A DNA stretch of 64,000 bases. Origin: UBA4738 sp002413305 (lineage in GTDB: Bacteria > Actinomycetota > UBA4738). Each line of letters begins with the position of its first letter. Within the stretch, counting starts at the first letter, position 1. Both the position numbers and the translations under genes were made by a program. A model generated the notes under the pieces. It did no database searches. It saw only the letters and a program-made list of their open reading frames with translations, and had not been told where the DNA came from. The stretch spans positions 1 to 64,000 of the forward strand of contig DAIUAM010000005.1 of NCBI GenBank assembly GCA_036847185.1. The letters are read 5' to 3'. Of the stretch, positions 8,168 to 16,418 are shown one piece after another.

Positions 8168-9070
8168 TCAACCTCCGAAGATGGCTGGGAGAAGCGTGGA
8201 CCGGCCAAACAGGAAGATCGTCCCGATCGTGAGGCTGAACACTGCGGTGAGGACGGCCACCGCCGCGTAGAGGGCAAAGCGCCGCGATGCCCTGAGATAT
8301 CCGAACGTCGAGGTCAGGGCGATCAGGGTATTCGACGTGAGGAGCCCGACCAGGAACACCACCAGCAGCACCAGGCCGATCCCTCGCCCGGCGGCGCCCG
8401 CCGCGACGAAGAACAGCAGCACCTGCGTGGGGGTCTCCGCACCGATCCCGTGGATCATCCCCACGAGGAACGCCGTGACCTTGCCGTAGTTCATGAACGG
8501 GTCGTCCGGCATGGGCGCTCGATGGAGGTGCCGGTGCGCATGGGTTCGCGGCGCCACCGCTACCGAGCGTTCTCGATCCTGTGGCGACGCTAGCAGCGGC
8601 TCGTCGTCCGGATCCCCCGTGCGGTGCTCGTGGTCGTGCTCGATCAGAACCTCTTCCGGCCTGCCCAGACGGCCGCGAACCCACCGGACCCCTTTGCGGA
8701 CCCCGGCGAAGATGAGCATCCAACGGCTCCTCATGCGGAAATCGCGCCCGTGCTTGATCAGGGAGTAGAAGACGAAGACGCCGAGGACGATCAGGGTGGC
8801 GCCCACCACGCGCTCCAGAACCCTGTCGATTCCGGAGGGGAGATTCTCCCCCAACGCGATGGCACCGACGCCGAGGACGAACACGACCAGAGCGTGTCCC
8901 AGGGCATAGAGCGTGGCGAAGAACATCGACGTCCGGGAGTTGTCCTGGGAACTCGTGATGTCGGTGATCGCCGCGATGTGATCCCAGTCGATGCCGTGCC
9001 GGAACCCGAATCCGAACACGGTGGCGATGAGTCCGATCCGCAGTCCCTCAGCTGCCGCGACGGCGATCAT
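8168..9070 (-). CDS. nickel/cobalt permease (NiCoT/HoxN-like)
   Basis: This is a 300-residue multi-pass transporter. The first helix carries FGFGFRHGIDWDHIAAITDITS, matching the H-x4-D-H metal-recognition signature of NiCoT permeases, and the following helices and C-terminal hydrophobic segments fit the family. A histidine-rich cytoplasmic loop (HDHEHRT, HAHRHLHRAP) around residues 150-190 is typical for metal handling. I chose ATG 9070 because GGAAGG lies 9 nt upstream; GTG 9079 is a possible alternative. Sequence alone cannot tell nickel from cobalt. The promoter is overlaid by a palindrome resembling a nickel-responsive operator. A cobalt role for the nearby B12-dependent mutase is equally conceivable. 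Confidence 0.85.
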   Translation of the reverse strand: MIAVAAAEGLRIGLIATVFGFGFRHGIDWDHIAAITDITSSQDNSRTSMFFATLYALGHALVVFVLGVGAIALGENLPSGIDRVLERVVGATLIVLGVFVFYSLIKHGRDFRMRSRWMLIFAGVRKGVRWVRGRLGRPEEVLIEHDHEHRTGDPDDEPLLASPQDRERSVAVAPRTHAHRHLHRAPMPDDPFMNYGKVTAFLVGMIHGIGAETPTQVLLFFVAAGAAGRGIGLVLLVVFLVGLLTSNTLIALTSTFGYLRASRRFALYAAVAVLTAVFSLTIGTIFLFGRSTLLPAIFGG

Positions 9071-9166
9071 CCCGTTCACCCTTCCGGTCTGGAAGCCCGA
9101 GCCAGCGGGGGGTCCCTAGCTCCCCACCTTCCGCGAAGCTTCGAAGCGGAATCACAAGACCGAGTG

Positions 9167-9203
9167 ATTGTAGGGCCAGTTGCAATCCCTTGCAACTGGC
9201 CCT
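9167..9203 (-). promoter_or_regulatory. permease promoter overlaid by a perfect dyad (Nur/Fur-like operator)
   Basis: On the minus strand TTGCAA (9190-9195) and TACAAT (9167-9172) are separated by exactly 17 nt, a strong sigma-70-type promoter for the metal permease. A perfect 14-bp inverted repeat (9172-9185 and 9190-9203, 4-nt centre) covers the spacer and both boxes. Its core is TTGCAA-N4-TTGCAA. This resembles the published Streptomyces Nur consensus tTGCaa-N5-ttGCAA, with one base less between half-sites. A repressor bound here would block polymerase. Confidence 0.7.
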
Positions 9204-9306
9204 TGTAGCAGCAGCTATTCCTCGCACTTCCCCTTCCGCTCGCCATGGCTGCCACGATCCGCCATCCTGTGAGCTGCACGTATGCGTGGACGACCAGGTG
9301 GTGAGC

Positions 9307-9480
9307 ATGACCTTCAGCGCGAGCGGGTCGATCGGTCAGGTCTCGGCGGTGAGGTACGTGGACTGGCTGGTCGTGGGCCTGCTGGGGATCGCCGTTCTGT
9401 GGGTGATCATTCGGACCGAATACCGGGCCCGCCGGGCGAAGCGGTCCGCCAGGCGGAAGGGTGCCCGGCCCCCACGATGA
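9307..9480 (+). CDS. small single-pass membrane protein
   Basis: This putative 57-residue protein has one hydrophobic helix (VDWLVVGLLGIAVLWVII, about residues 18-35) followed by a strongly basic tail rich in arginine and lysine (RARRAKRSARRKGARPPR). The arrangement predicts an N-out, C-in single-span protein. I selected the ATG at 9307; the upstream extension of the same frame looks non-coding. It lies beyond the metal-permease promoter and points the other way. I recognise no family. The clear helix plus positive tail argues for coding, but the short length keeps confidence low. Confidence 0.4.
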   Translation: MTFSASGSIGQVSAVRYVDWLVVGLLGIAVLWVIIRTEYRARRAKRSARRKGARPPR

Positions 9481-9558
9481 GGGTCGTCACGCGCCGTTCC
9501 GCCTCGAGGGTGACGGCGATGGTCACGTTCCGGGTCGAACCGTAACCGGTCGTCCCGC

Positions 9559-10299
9559 TCAGGCGTCCGCGGCGATCGCGAAGTGCGGCGAGCCCTCGAG
9601 CCAGCCCAGCGGCCACGGCTGGGCCATCCGCCGGGCCCATTCGACGTCCCGGAGGCGTTCGATCCGCAGGTTCCGCCAGCCGGCGGCCTGGACGGCCTCG
9701 ATCCATGGGACCGCCGACTCCGCGTGCATGAGCGGGAGTGATGCCTTCAGCTCTTCGCCGTAGGAGCCGTGATGGTCGTGGCGGACCCCGAGCAGCGGCC
9801 GGACCGTTCGGGCGGCGGCGTCGCGGGCTCGCCAGGCGAGAGAAGTGCGCGCCCAGATCCCTTCGAGCACCACCAGCCGGCCGGAAGGGGCGACCTCGCG
9901 CCACGCTCGAAGCGCCGCGCCGGGATCGGGCGTCGTCCACAGCAGGTGCCGCTCCATGACCGCGTCGAACGGCCCCGCCGGCGGCTCCCCGGCCGGTCCG
10001 ACCACGGTCTCCAGTTCCAGCCCGCGCGCCACGGCCTTCTCCTTCGCGCGAGCCAGCATCCCGGGGGACAGGTCAAGCGCCGTGACCCGGTATCCGAGCT
10101 CGGCCGCCAGGAGCGACATCGCGCCGGTGCCCGCCCCGGCGTCGAGCACCGTGGCCGGCGGTGGCGGCAGGTGCCGCAGCAGGATCGCCCGCCACGCTGC
10201 GGCCTCCACGGGGTCGGTCAGTGCGTGGGACGGCGAGCGGTCGTAGGTGTGGGCGTCCTCGTTCCAGAAGGTTCGAAGTTCGTCGTGCAGGTCGGCCAC
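9559..10299 (-). CDS. class I SAM-dependent methyltransferase
   Basis: This 246-residue protein is a Rossmann-fold methyltransferase. Motif I is VLDAGAGTGAMSLLAAELG, motif II is VTALDLSPGML, and FDAVMERHLLWTTPDP occupies the position of motif IV/V. It is related to UbiE/ArsM-like enzymes, but the substrate is not recognisable. I chose the GTG at 10299 (reading VADLHDELRTFWNEDA), since the long upstream extension of the frame is the shadow of other genes. It begins 26 nt after the stop of the Fur-family gene on the same strand, so the two may be cotranscribed. Confidence 0.75.
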   Translation of the reverse strand: MADLHDELRTFWNEDAHTYDRSPSHALTDPVEAAAWRAILLRHLPPPPATVLDAGAGTGAMSLLAAELGYRVTALDLSPGMLARAKEKAVARGLELETVVGPAGEPPAGPFDAVMERHLLWTTPDPGAALRAWREVAPSGRLVVLEGIWARTSLAWRARDAAARTVRPLLGVRHDHHGSYGEELKASLPLMHAESAVPWIEAVQAAGWRNLRIERLRDVEWARRMAQPWPLGWLEGSPHFAIAADA

Positions 10300-10325
10300 G
10301 ACGGCCAGCCTACCGCGCCCGGGGG

Positions 10326-10793
10326 TCAGGCCTTCCCGGCGCACCCGGCGCAGAGCCCGGAGATGGCGAAGTGCGTCAGGTCCGGCTGGAAGCCATGGTG
10401 GCGGACGATGAGGCCCTTCATCCGTTCGGCCTCCTCCATGGACAGCGAATCCTCCGCGCCGCACCTCGAGCAGGTCAGGTGGACGTGCTGGGCCTCGGCC
10501 CGGCGGTGGTACTCCGCCCCCGACTCCAGGTGGGCGTGTGAGAGGACCCCGAGCTCCTCCAGGAGACCGAGGGTCCGGTAGATGGTCGAAGGGTTCACGC
10601 CGGGCACGCGATCGCGGACCCGGCGGGCCACGGCGGCCGGGCTGATGTGGCCCTTCGTGGCCATGATCTCGCCGACGATGGCCAGCCGCTGCGGCGTCAT
10701 CCGCAAGCCCCTCCCGCGGAGCATCTCGACGACCGATTCGCTGGAGGCCGAACGGGCGACCTGCGCGGACGCATGCGTGGTTGCGATGGACAT
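10326..10793 (-). CDS. Fur-family metal-responsive repressor
   Basis: This is a 155-residue Fur-superfamily regulator. The winged helix is clear: LRMTPQRLAIVGEIMATKGHISPAAVARRVRD, then NPSTIYRTLGLLEELGVL. The metal-binding half has the H-x-H in AEAQHVHLTCSRCG, one CxxC, and a second CxxC near the C terminus (GLCAGCAGKA), which together form the structural zinc site. The subtype (Fur, Zur, Nur, PerR) cannot be fixed by eye. The nearby nickel/cobalt permease with a TTGCAA dyad makes a Nur-like role attractive. I chose ATG 10793; TATGCT about 9 nt upstream suggests a leaderless transcript. Confidence 0.88.
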   Translation of the reverse strand: MSIATTHASAQVARSASSESVVEMLRGRGLRMTPQRLAIVGEIMATKGHISPAAVARRVRDRVPGVNPSTIYRTLGLLEELGVLSHAHLESGAEYHRRAEAQHVHLTCSRCGAEDSLSMEEAERMKGLIVRHHGFQPDLTHFAISGLCAGCAGKA

Positions 10794-10917
10794 GTCGATC
10801 CCAGCATAGCGGCGACCGTTGCACATGCATAGTAGTGCCCGTGCGGGGCGGCGAGGTCGCGAGCCGGACGTTCGCCGTCTTGCGGCCGGTGGGCCTCTCG
10901 CGCGACACTACGAAGCG

Positions 10918-12274
10918 GTGGACGCGCCAGAGATCCGGTACGCGAAGAGCGGCGACGTCAGCATCGCGTACTCGGTCCTGGGAGAGGGTCCGTTCGACGT
11001 CGTGTTCGTGAGTGGATGGGTGCTGTCGAACCTCGGCGTCGCCTGGGAGGGGACCCCTGCCGAGTTCTATCGTGGCATCGCCTCGTTCGCGCGGCTGATC
11101 CTGTTCGACAAGCGGGGGACCGGCCTGTCCGACCGGACCACCGGGATCCCCGACCTCGAGACCCGGATGGACGATATCCGAGCCGTGATGGATGCCGTTG
11201 GATCGAGGCGTGCGGCGATCATGGGCTTCTCCGAGGGCGGACCGATGTCCATGCTGTTCGCCGCGACCTACCCCGAACGCACCGCGGCCCTCGTCCTGTA
11301 CGGGACCCTGCCCAGCTTCATGCGGGCCGACGACTTTCCGTGGGGGCGGACATACGACGAAGTGCTGGCCGGCATCAAGCAGAACGATGATCGACGGGGC
11401 ACCGAGCCGTGGCTGGACGAAGCGCTCCTGAGTCTGGCCCCCAGCACCGCCCTCGACGAGGGGGTCAAGCGGTGGTGGCGACGGTGGGTGCAGACGAGCG
11501 CCAGCCCCGGAGCGCTTAGGGCCCTCTCCCTGATGAACAGCGAGATCGACGTTCGCCATACGCTGCCGGCGATCCGGGTCGCCACGCTCGTCCTTCACCG
11601 TGTGGGCGACGAGGACGTGGTGCCGGATCTGGGCCGGTATCTCGCTCGGCACATCCCCGGAGCCGAGTTCGTGGAGCTGTCCGGGGCGGATCACGGCTGG
11701 TGGGTCGATTCCCTGCAGATCGTACGGGAGGTCGAACCCTTCCTGCGCGCCATGTGGCAGGGCGGCGAGTGGGAGGTCGTCGAGGAGGAGCGGGTCTTGG
11801 CCACGGTGCTGTTCACCGACATCGCCGGGTCGACCGGCAAGCTCATCGAAATTGGGCGATCGCCAGTGGCGTGAGCTGCTCCAGCAGCATCATGCGTTCG
11901 TCCGCCGACAGCTGGTTCGGTTCTCCGGCCGCGAGATCGACACGGCGGGCGATGGCTTCTTCGCCAGCTTCGACGGGCCCGCCCGGGCGATCCGGTGCGC
12001 CTCCGCCATCGTGGACGGCGTCCGACCCCTCGGGCTGGAGGTCCGAGCCGGTCTTCACACTGGCGAATGCGAAGTCGTTGACGGCAAGGTCGGGGGGATC
12101 GCCGTGCACATCGGAGCGCGGGTGGCCTCCCTCGCCTCGGAGGGCGAGGTCCTGGTGTCCAGCACCGTGAAGGACCTGGTCGCGGGCTCGGGCCTGATGT
12201 TCGACGACCGCGGCGAACACGAGCTGAAAGGGCTGCCCGGCGCCTGGCGCCTCTATGCGTTGGCCGGTGGCTGA
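10918..12274 (+). pseudogene. alpha/beta-hydrolase-adenylate cyclase fusion, frameshifted
   Basis: The first part (about 310 residues from GTG 10918) is an alpha/beta hydrolase with GFSEGGPMS at the nucleophile elbow. Its opening, VDAPEIRYAKSGDVSIAYSVLG, is typical of actinobacterial hydrolase-cyclase fusions. A class III nucleotide cyclase domain follows, opening LATVLFTDIAGST. Reading then stops at 11874 after KLIEIGRSPVA. The rest of the cyclase domain (LGDRQWRELL, IDTAGDGFFASFDGP, GLHTGECEVV) continues one frame on, to 12274. Removing one A from the AAA at 11849-11851 restores a single reading frame. It is either a recent inactivation or a sequencing error. The metal-binding aspartates FTD and GDGF lie on opposite sides of the break. 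Confidence 0.8.
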
Positions 12275-12301
12275 GCAGGAGGCGTCCGAGCCCGGCAGGA
12301 A

Positions 12302-12330
12302 AAGAGCCGCTCCGGAGAGGAGCGGCTCTT
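12302..12330 (+). terminator. intrinsic terminator hairpin
   Basis: A perfect 12-bp stem (AAGAGCCGCTCC and GGAGCGGCTCTT) encloses a 5-nt loop, 27 nt after the cyclase stop codon. TT follows on the plus strand and a TTTT tract follows on the minus strand, so it may work in both directions. Confidence 0.75.
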
Positions 12331-12474
12331 CCCACACGGACGGTCGTCGTTGCGAGGGGGGGTTCGGAGGTCCGGCGAACCGCCCGTCCAACACTATGAC
12401 TTCCCAGGACACTCTCGTCTAAACAGCTTGGCCGGACCTTTTCGACCCCCTTCCGGGCAGCTAGCATGCCCGCC

Positions 12475-13359
12475 ATGCCGGTCGTGGTCACAGGGGCGTC
12501 GGGGCTGATCGGACGCCGGGCGACGGTGGCCTTCGCGAAGGCATCACCGCAGGTCAGGGCCTATGTGCGGCACCCCGAGGCCGCCGAGGACCTGCGGGCG
12601 CTCGGCGCGAAGGTAGCGGTCGGTTCGATATCGGACGAACCCACCCTGCGGGTCGTGATGTCGGGTGCCCACACGGTCTGCCACCTTGCCGGCGGGCTGA
12701 ACCCCGGCCCCGGGCAGACCTACGAACAGGCGATCCTGGGGACCCTCCTGCCCGTGATCCGAGCCGCCGAGCGGGCGGAGGTTCGCCGCTTCCTCTACCT
12801 GAGCTACCCGGGAGCCTCGCCCGGCTCGGCCAATCCGTACCTTGCAGCGAAGGGGCAGGCCGAAGCGGCGCTGGAGGCCGCCTCGTTCGAACGCGTGGTG
12901 ATCCGGTGCACGCTCGTCTACGGGCCGGGCAGCGCGTGGCTGGCGTCGATGGTCCGGCAGGCCCGCCGCCGGCCCTCCTTCATGGTCGGTAGCGGTTCGC
13001 AGGTCTACGCCCCGGTGTTCGTCGACGACGTGGCCGCCGTGCTGGCCGCCGCCGACGACCGGGGCCACGAGACGTCTGGGGTCTGGGGCCTGGAGGGGCC
13101 GGACCGCGTGACGGCGGACGGGTTCGCCGACCTCGCCGGCGGCGCACACCGCCGGCGGTGGCACCTCCGGCCGAAGGCCATCGCGCTGATGGCCCGGCTG
13201 GGTCGGGAACTGGTCGACGTGCCCACCCTCGAGGTCCTGGCCGCCGACAGCCTGGCGGATGCGCCTGATGCCGCTGCGGAGTTCGGCGTGACCCGGACAA
13301 TGCTCCGAGATGGTTTGGCTCGCTCGTCGGCTGAGCACGCTTCGACGGGTCCCGAATAG
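12475..13359 (+). CDS. NAD(P)-binding epimerase/dehydratase (SDR, NmrA-like)
   Basis: This 294-residue protein is an extended or atypical short-chain dehydrogenase. The glycine-rich loop VVVTGASGLIGRRATV lies at the N terminus, and NPYLAAKGQAEAALEAASFERVVIRCTLVYGPGS carries the lysine region, with L/A in place of the usual catalytic tyrosine, so it may bind rather than transform a nucleotide sugar. The start is chosen at ATG 12475 because TAGCAT at 12462-12467 looks like a -10 box that overlaps the earlier ATG at 12466; transcription would then begin at the second ATG. Substrate unknown. Confidence 0.75.
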   Translation: MPVVVTGASGLIGRRATVAFAKASPQVRAYVRHPEAAEDLRALGAKVAVGSISDEPTLRVVMSGAHTVCHLAGGLNPGPGQTYEQAILGTLLPVIRAAERAEVRRFLYLSYPGASPGSANPYLAAKGQAEAALEAASFERVVIRCTLVYGPGSAWLASMVRQARRRPSFMVGSGSQVYAPVFVDDVAAVLAAADDRGHETSGVWGLEGPDRVTADGFADLAGGAHRRRWHLRPKAIALMARLGRELVDVPTLEVLAADSLADAPDAAAEFGVTRTMLRDGLARSSAEHASTGPE

Positions 13360-13412
13360 ACTCACCCGCACCGCGACGGCGTTCGCTGCGCGGGTCCGAA
13401 AGGAGGGTTCCC

Positions 13413-14192
13413 ATGGGAGAGTTCGTTCGCCTCGAGGTCGAAGACGGCGTCGCCACGATCCGGCTCGACCGGCCGCCCATGAACGCGATCAACGACGTGC
13501 TCACGCGGCAGCTTCGCGAGGCCGCGGAGGAGGCCTCCATGCGCGAGGACGTCGGCGCGGTGGTGATCTGGGGCGGGCCGCAGATCTTCGCCGCCGGGGC
13601 CGACGTGAAGATGATGGTCGACATGACGCCCCGCGAGGTGAAGCCGATGATCCAGGGCCTCCAGGACGTCTACAACGAGGTCGAAGAGATCCCGAAGGTC
13701 ACCATCGCCGCGATCAACGGCTACTGTCTGGGCGGCGGGCTCGAGCTGGCCATGTGCGCGGACCTGCGCTTCTGCGCCGAGGACGCGCGGCTCGGGCAGC
13801 CGGAGATCATGCTCGGGATCATCCCCGGAGCCGGCGGGACCCAGCGGCTGCCCCGCCTCGTCGGTCTGGGGCGGGCTAAGGACATCATCTACTCCGGCCG
13901 GCCGGTGAGATCCGAGGAGGCGAAGGCGATCGGGCTGGTCAACGACGTCTTCCCGGCCGAGGAGGTGTACACCAAGGCCGTCGAGCGGGCCCGCAGGTAC
14001 GCCGATGGCCCCCGCGTGGCGCTCCGGGCCGCCAAGGTGGCTACCAACTGGGGCGCCCGGGGCGAGTTCCGGGCGGGCATCGTCCTGGAGCGGGAGGTCT
14101 TCGCTGACCTGTTCTCGACCGAGGACCAGAAGACGGGCATGACCTCGCTGCTGGAGCAAGGACCCGGCAAGGCCACGTTCGCCGGGAGGTAA
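13413..14192 (+). CDS. enoyl-CoA hydratase/isomerase family protein
   Basis: This 259-residue crotonase-superfamily enzyme probably hydrates trans-2-enoyl-CoA in fatty-acid beta-oxidation. The oxyanion-hole segment is IFAAGADVKMM and INGYCLGGGLELAMCADLRF. The catalytic pair of glutamates sits in LGQPEIMLGIIPGAGGTQRL, which matches classical hydratases. The C terminus RAGIVLEREVFADLFSTEDQKTGMTSLLE is the usual trimerisation region. AAAGGAGG precedes the ATG by 7 nt. A methyltransferase gene starts 3 nt after its stop. The electron-transfer flavoprotein genes later in the window fit beta-oxidation. Confidence 0.9.
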   Translation: MGEFVRLEVEDGVATIRLDRPPMNAINDVLTRQLREAAEEASMREDVGAVVIWGGPQIFAAGADVKMMVDMTPREVKPMIQGLQDVYNEVEEIPKVTIAAINGYCLGGGLELAMCADLRFCAEDARLGQPEIMLGIIPGAGGTQRLPRLVGLGRAKDIIYSGRPVRSEEAKAIGLVNDVFPAEEVYTKAVERARRYADGPRVALRAAKVATNWGARGEFRAGIVLEREVFADLFSTEDQKTGMTSLLEQGPGKATFAGR

Positions 14193-14195
14193 CCC

Positions 14196-15147
14196 GTGGC
14201 GCAACGCGTCGAGTCCTCGCAGGTCGAAGCGCGCCCCGTGGATCCGAAGTCGGCGAACGTCCTGTACCACGACGCGGCGGCCCGCACCTACGACGCGAAG
14301 TGGGCGATCTCCTTCGACGATCGCTGCATCTCCTACGTGGGGGAGCGCGCCGAACGGATGCTGCCGAGGGCCCGGTACGAACGGGTCCTGGAGCTCGGGT
14401 GCGGGACAGGCTTCTTCCTGCTGAACCTGTGGCAGGCGGGGTTCGCTGGAGAGGTCCACGCCTCCGACATCTCACCTGGGATGGTCGCCGCGTTCCTGGA
14501 GACGGCCCGGACGCTCGGATGCGACGCGCGAGCCCGAGTGGCCGACGCCGAATCCCTGCCGTACCCAGACGGAAGCTTCGACCTGGTGGTGGGACACGCC
14601 TTCCTGCACCACATCCCGGATCCGTCGCGGGTGCTCCGGGAGGCGCGTCGGGTGCTCCGGCCGGGCGGCTCGGTGTTCGTGGCCGGCGAGCCCACGGTCC
14701 TCGGCGACCGGATGGCCCGGTCGGTCGGGCGGGTCACCAGCCGTTCGTGGCGGGCCGCGGCCCGGGCGGTTCCGCGGNNNNNNNNNNCCGCGGCTCCGCA
14801 AGCCTCACCCGGGCGAGCCGTCGAGCGAGGCCGATCGGGTCCTGCGCGACTTCGAATGGCGCGTCGACCTGCACACGTTCGACCCGTCAGGCCTGGCGGA
14901 CATGGCGCGGACGGCCGGGTTCCGCGAGGTCCGAGTGGAGACGGAGGAGCTGGCCTCCTCGCTGGTCGGGTGGGCGGTCCGGACGATCGAAGCCGAAGCC
15001 CCGCCCGGCCTGCTCGGCGACCGGTGGGGCGCCTTCGCCTACCGGACCTACCGACGGCTGTACGCGCTGGACCGCGACCTGCTGTACCGGTTCGTGCCGA
15101 AACGGCTGTTCTACAACGCGTTGCTGTACGGGGAGCGGCGTGGCTGA
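14196..15147 (+). CDS. class I SAM-dependent methyltransferase, interrupted by an assembly gap
   Basis: The N-terminal part carries a textbook methyltransferase core: VLELGCGTGFFLLNLW (motif I), VHASDISPGMV (II), and FDLVVGHAFLHHIPDP followed by VLRPGGSVFVAGEP. It is UbiE-like, with unknown substrate. Ten Ns at 14778-14787 interrupt it. After the gap, coding resumes as PRLRKPHPGEPSSEADRVL in a different frame and runs to the stop at 15147. Both gap edges read CCGCGG. Merging this 6-bp overlap gives one continuous frame (AVPRLRKPHP), so the gap may be a scaffolding artefact. GTG start, 3 nt after the hydratase. Confidence 0.8.
14778..14787. other. assembly gap (10 N)
   Basis: Ten Ns mark a scaffold join inside a methyltransferase gene. 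Identical CCGCGG sequences lie on both edges (14772-14777 and 14788-14793), consistent with overlapping contig ends and no missing sequence. Confidence 0.95.
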
Positions 15148-15682
15148 CCGGGAGCCCGGGTACCGGGTCCGCCCCGCCCGGCCGGAGGACCTGCCGGGGA
15201 TGCTCGAGCGGTGGCACGAGCTCAACCGTTTCCAGGCGCCCTGGCGGGTCTTCCCACCCCGTGCTTCGCTCGCCGAAGAGGTCGAAGCGATCTACCGGCA
15301 CGCCCTGGAGGCGGAGGACTCGGCGATGTTCGTCGCGGTGGCAGGCGCCGAGGTCCTGGGGACGGCCCTCGGCCATCCGGTTGTGCCGTCGTCTTTCTCT
15401 GACGAACCCGCCATGGAGCTATCCAGCGTGGTCGTGGCGCCCTCCCATCAGGGCCGTGGCATCGGCCGGGCGCTCGCCCTGGCGGTCGCTGGCTTCGCCC
15501 GGGACCGAGGTGTCCGTCTCCTCACCCTGAAGACGTTCGCCCACAACGAGTCCGCTTTGGAGTTCTGGCGGGGGATCGGGTTCCAACCGCGGATGGTCCA
15601 GATGGTGGCGCCCCCCGATACTCTGCTCGACGTCGGCGAGGCCGCACCCGAACACTCACCGGACGGGATCGAAGACCCATAG
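15140..15682 (+). CDS. GNAT-family N-acetyltransferase
   Basis: This 180-residue protein has the GNAT fold, which moves an acetyl group from acetyl-CoA to an amine. The acetyl-CoA pyrophosphate-binding motif A is VVVAPSHQGRGIGRALALAV (Q-x-x-G-x-G/A), with a beta-strand SSVVV before it, and the C-terminal FAHNESALEFWRGIGFQPRMVQM is a typical motif B region. The GTG start overlaps the stop of the methyltransferase gene by 8 nt, so translation is probably coupled. No substrate specificity can be read from the sequence. Confidence 0.85.
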   Translation: MADREPGYRVRPARPEDLPGMLERWHELNRFQAPWRVFPPRASLAEEVEAIYRHALEAEDSAMFVAVAGAEVLGTALGHPVVPSSFSDEPAMELSSVVVAPSHQGRGIGRALALAVAGFARDRGVRLLTLKTFAHNESALEFWRGIGFQPRMVQMVAPPDTLLDVGEAAPEHSPDGIEDP

Positions 15683-15765
15683 GCGATCCACAGCCAACCA
15701 CCACATCAGGAAGGGTCCGGCAGGGAATCATCCGGTCGGCCCGCCGGTTCGTATATGGGATCGAG

Positions 15766-16170
15766 ATGTTCTGGAGGCGGAGGAGGAAGGTGCGGCCGGA
15801 ACCTGGGCCGGAGATGATGGCCAGGTTCGAGGCCAGGTGCGCCTGGTGCGGGCCGGTGGGATTCGAGGCCGACGGGCTCAAGCTCCACGTGGGCCGGGAG
15901 CAGTCCCTGTTCGAATTCGTCTGCCCGGCCTGCGGTCGCCTGAACCTCCGACCTCTGGCCGTTCGCGAGGCCGCCACGCTCCTGGCTGCGGGCATCCACC
16001 AGACGCGAGGCCTGGCGCCGTTCGAGCTTCTGGAGGCGCGCCAGGGCCCCCCGATCGGGTGGGACGACGTCCTCGAGTTCCACGAGGAGCTCGATCGGCT
16101 GAACCGAACCCTGATCGACGCGAGCAACCGCCGGGCCGCCGGCCCGGCGATGGAAAGGAACGCGGCATGA
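15766..16170 (+). CDS. zinc-ribbon protein of unknown function
   Basis: This 134-residue protein has two CxxC pairs, CAWCGPVGF and FVCPACGRLN, about 30 residues apart, likely chelating one zinc. The N terminus is arginine-rich (FWRRRRKVR). The remainder is helical and acidic, with no catalytic motif. The stop overlaps the start of the next small gene (ATGA), so both are one translational unit. I do not recognise a named family; nucleic-acid or protein binding is a reasonable guess. Confidence 0.6.
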   Translation: MFWRRRRKVRPEPGPEMMARFEARCAWCGPVGFEADGLKLHVGREQSLFEFVCPACGRLNLRPLAVREAATLLAAGIHQTRGLAPFELLEARQGPPIGWDDVLEFHEELDRLNRTLIDASNRRAAGPAMERNAA

Positions 16171-16373
16171 GAGAGCAGCCGCTCAGCTTCCGAGGCACGA
16201 GCGTCCGGCCGCTTCCCAGGAAGAACCGGCAATGGTCGTCCGGGCGCACGTGCGCCGAGGACGGCTGCCCCACGGAGCTGTCGATCTACAACCGTTCCAA
16301 ATACTGCTGGGCGCACGAGCCCGTGCACTACTACGTGGCAAGGGGCCGGAAGAAGAAGGCCGAAGCCGCGTAG
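16167..16373 (+). CDS. small Cys/His protein of unknown function
   Basis: This 68-residue basic protein has a compact metal-binding-like pattern, TCAEDGCPTELSIYNRSKYCWAHE, with spacing C-x4-C-x12-C-x2-H, flanked by lysine- and arginine-rich ends. Its start codon overlaps the stop of the zinc-ribbon gene by 4 nt, so it is probably a partner of it. The pattern resembles small actinobacterial DNA-associated proteins, but I cannot name a family. The strict translational coupling and dense Cys/His content argue that it is real. Confidence 0.6.
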   Translation: MREQPLSFRGTSVRPLPRKNRQWSSGRTCAEDGCPTELSIYNRSKYCWAHEPVHYYVARGRKKKAEAA

Positions 16374-16403
16374 GGGCGGCGAGACCGGCTACCGGCGCCA
16401 TCC

Positions 16404-16409
16404 TAGAAT
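16404..16409 (+). promoter_or_regulatory. candidate -10 box of a leaderless MBL-hydrolase transcript
   Basis: TAGAAT lies 9 nt before the ATG at 16419, and no Shine-Dalgarno sequence is visible. This fits a leaderless transcript. Confidence 0.45.
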
Positions 16410-16418
16410 CGCCGCTGC

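Noticed and set aside
9071..9306. Cobalamin riboswitch upstream of the metal permease
   Set aside because: No B12-box-like sequence was seen; the region is explained by a promoter and a palindrome.
12466..12474. First ATG of the epimerase as start
   Set aside because: It overlaps a TAGCAT -10 box; the next ATG (12475) starts the typical MPVVVTGASG.
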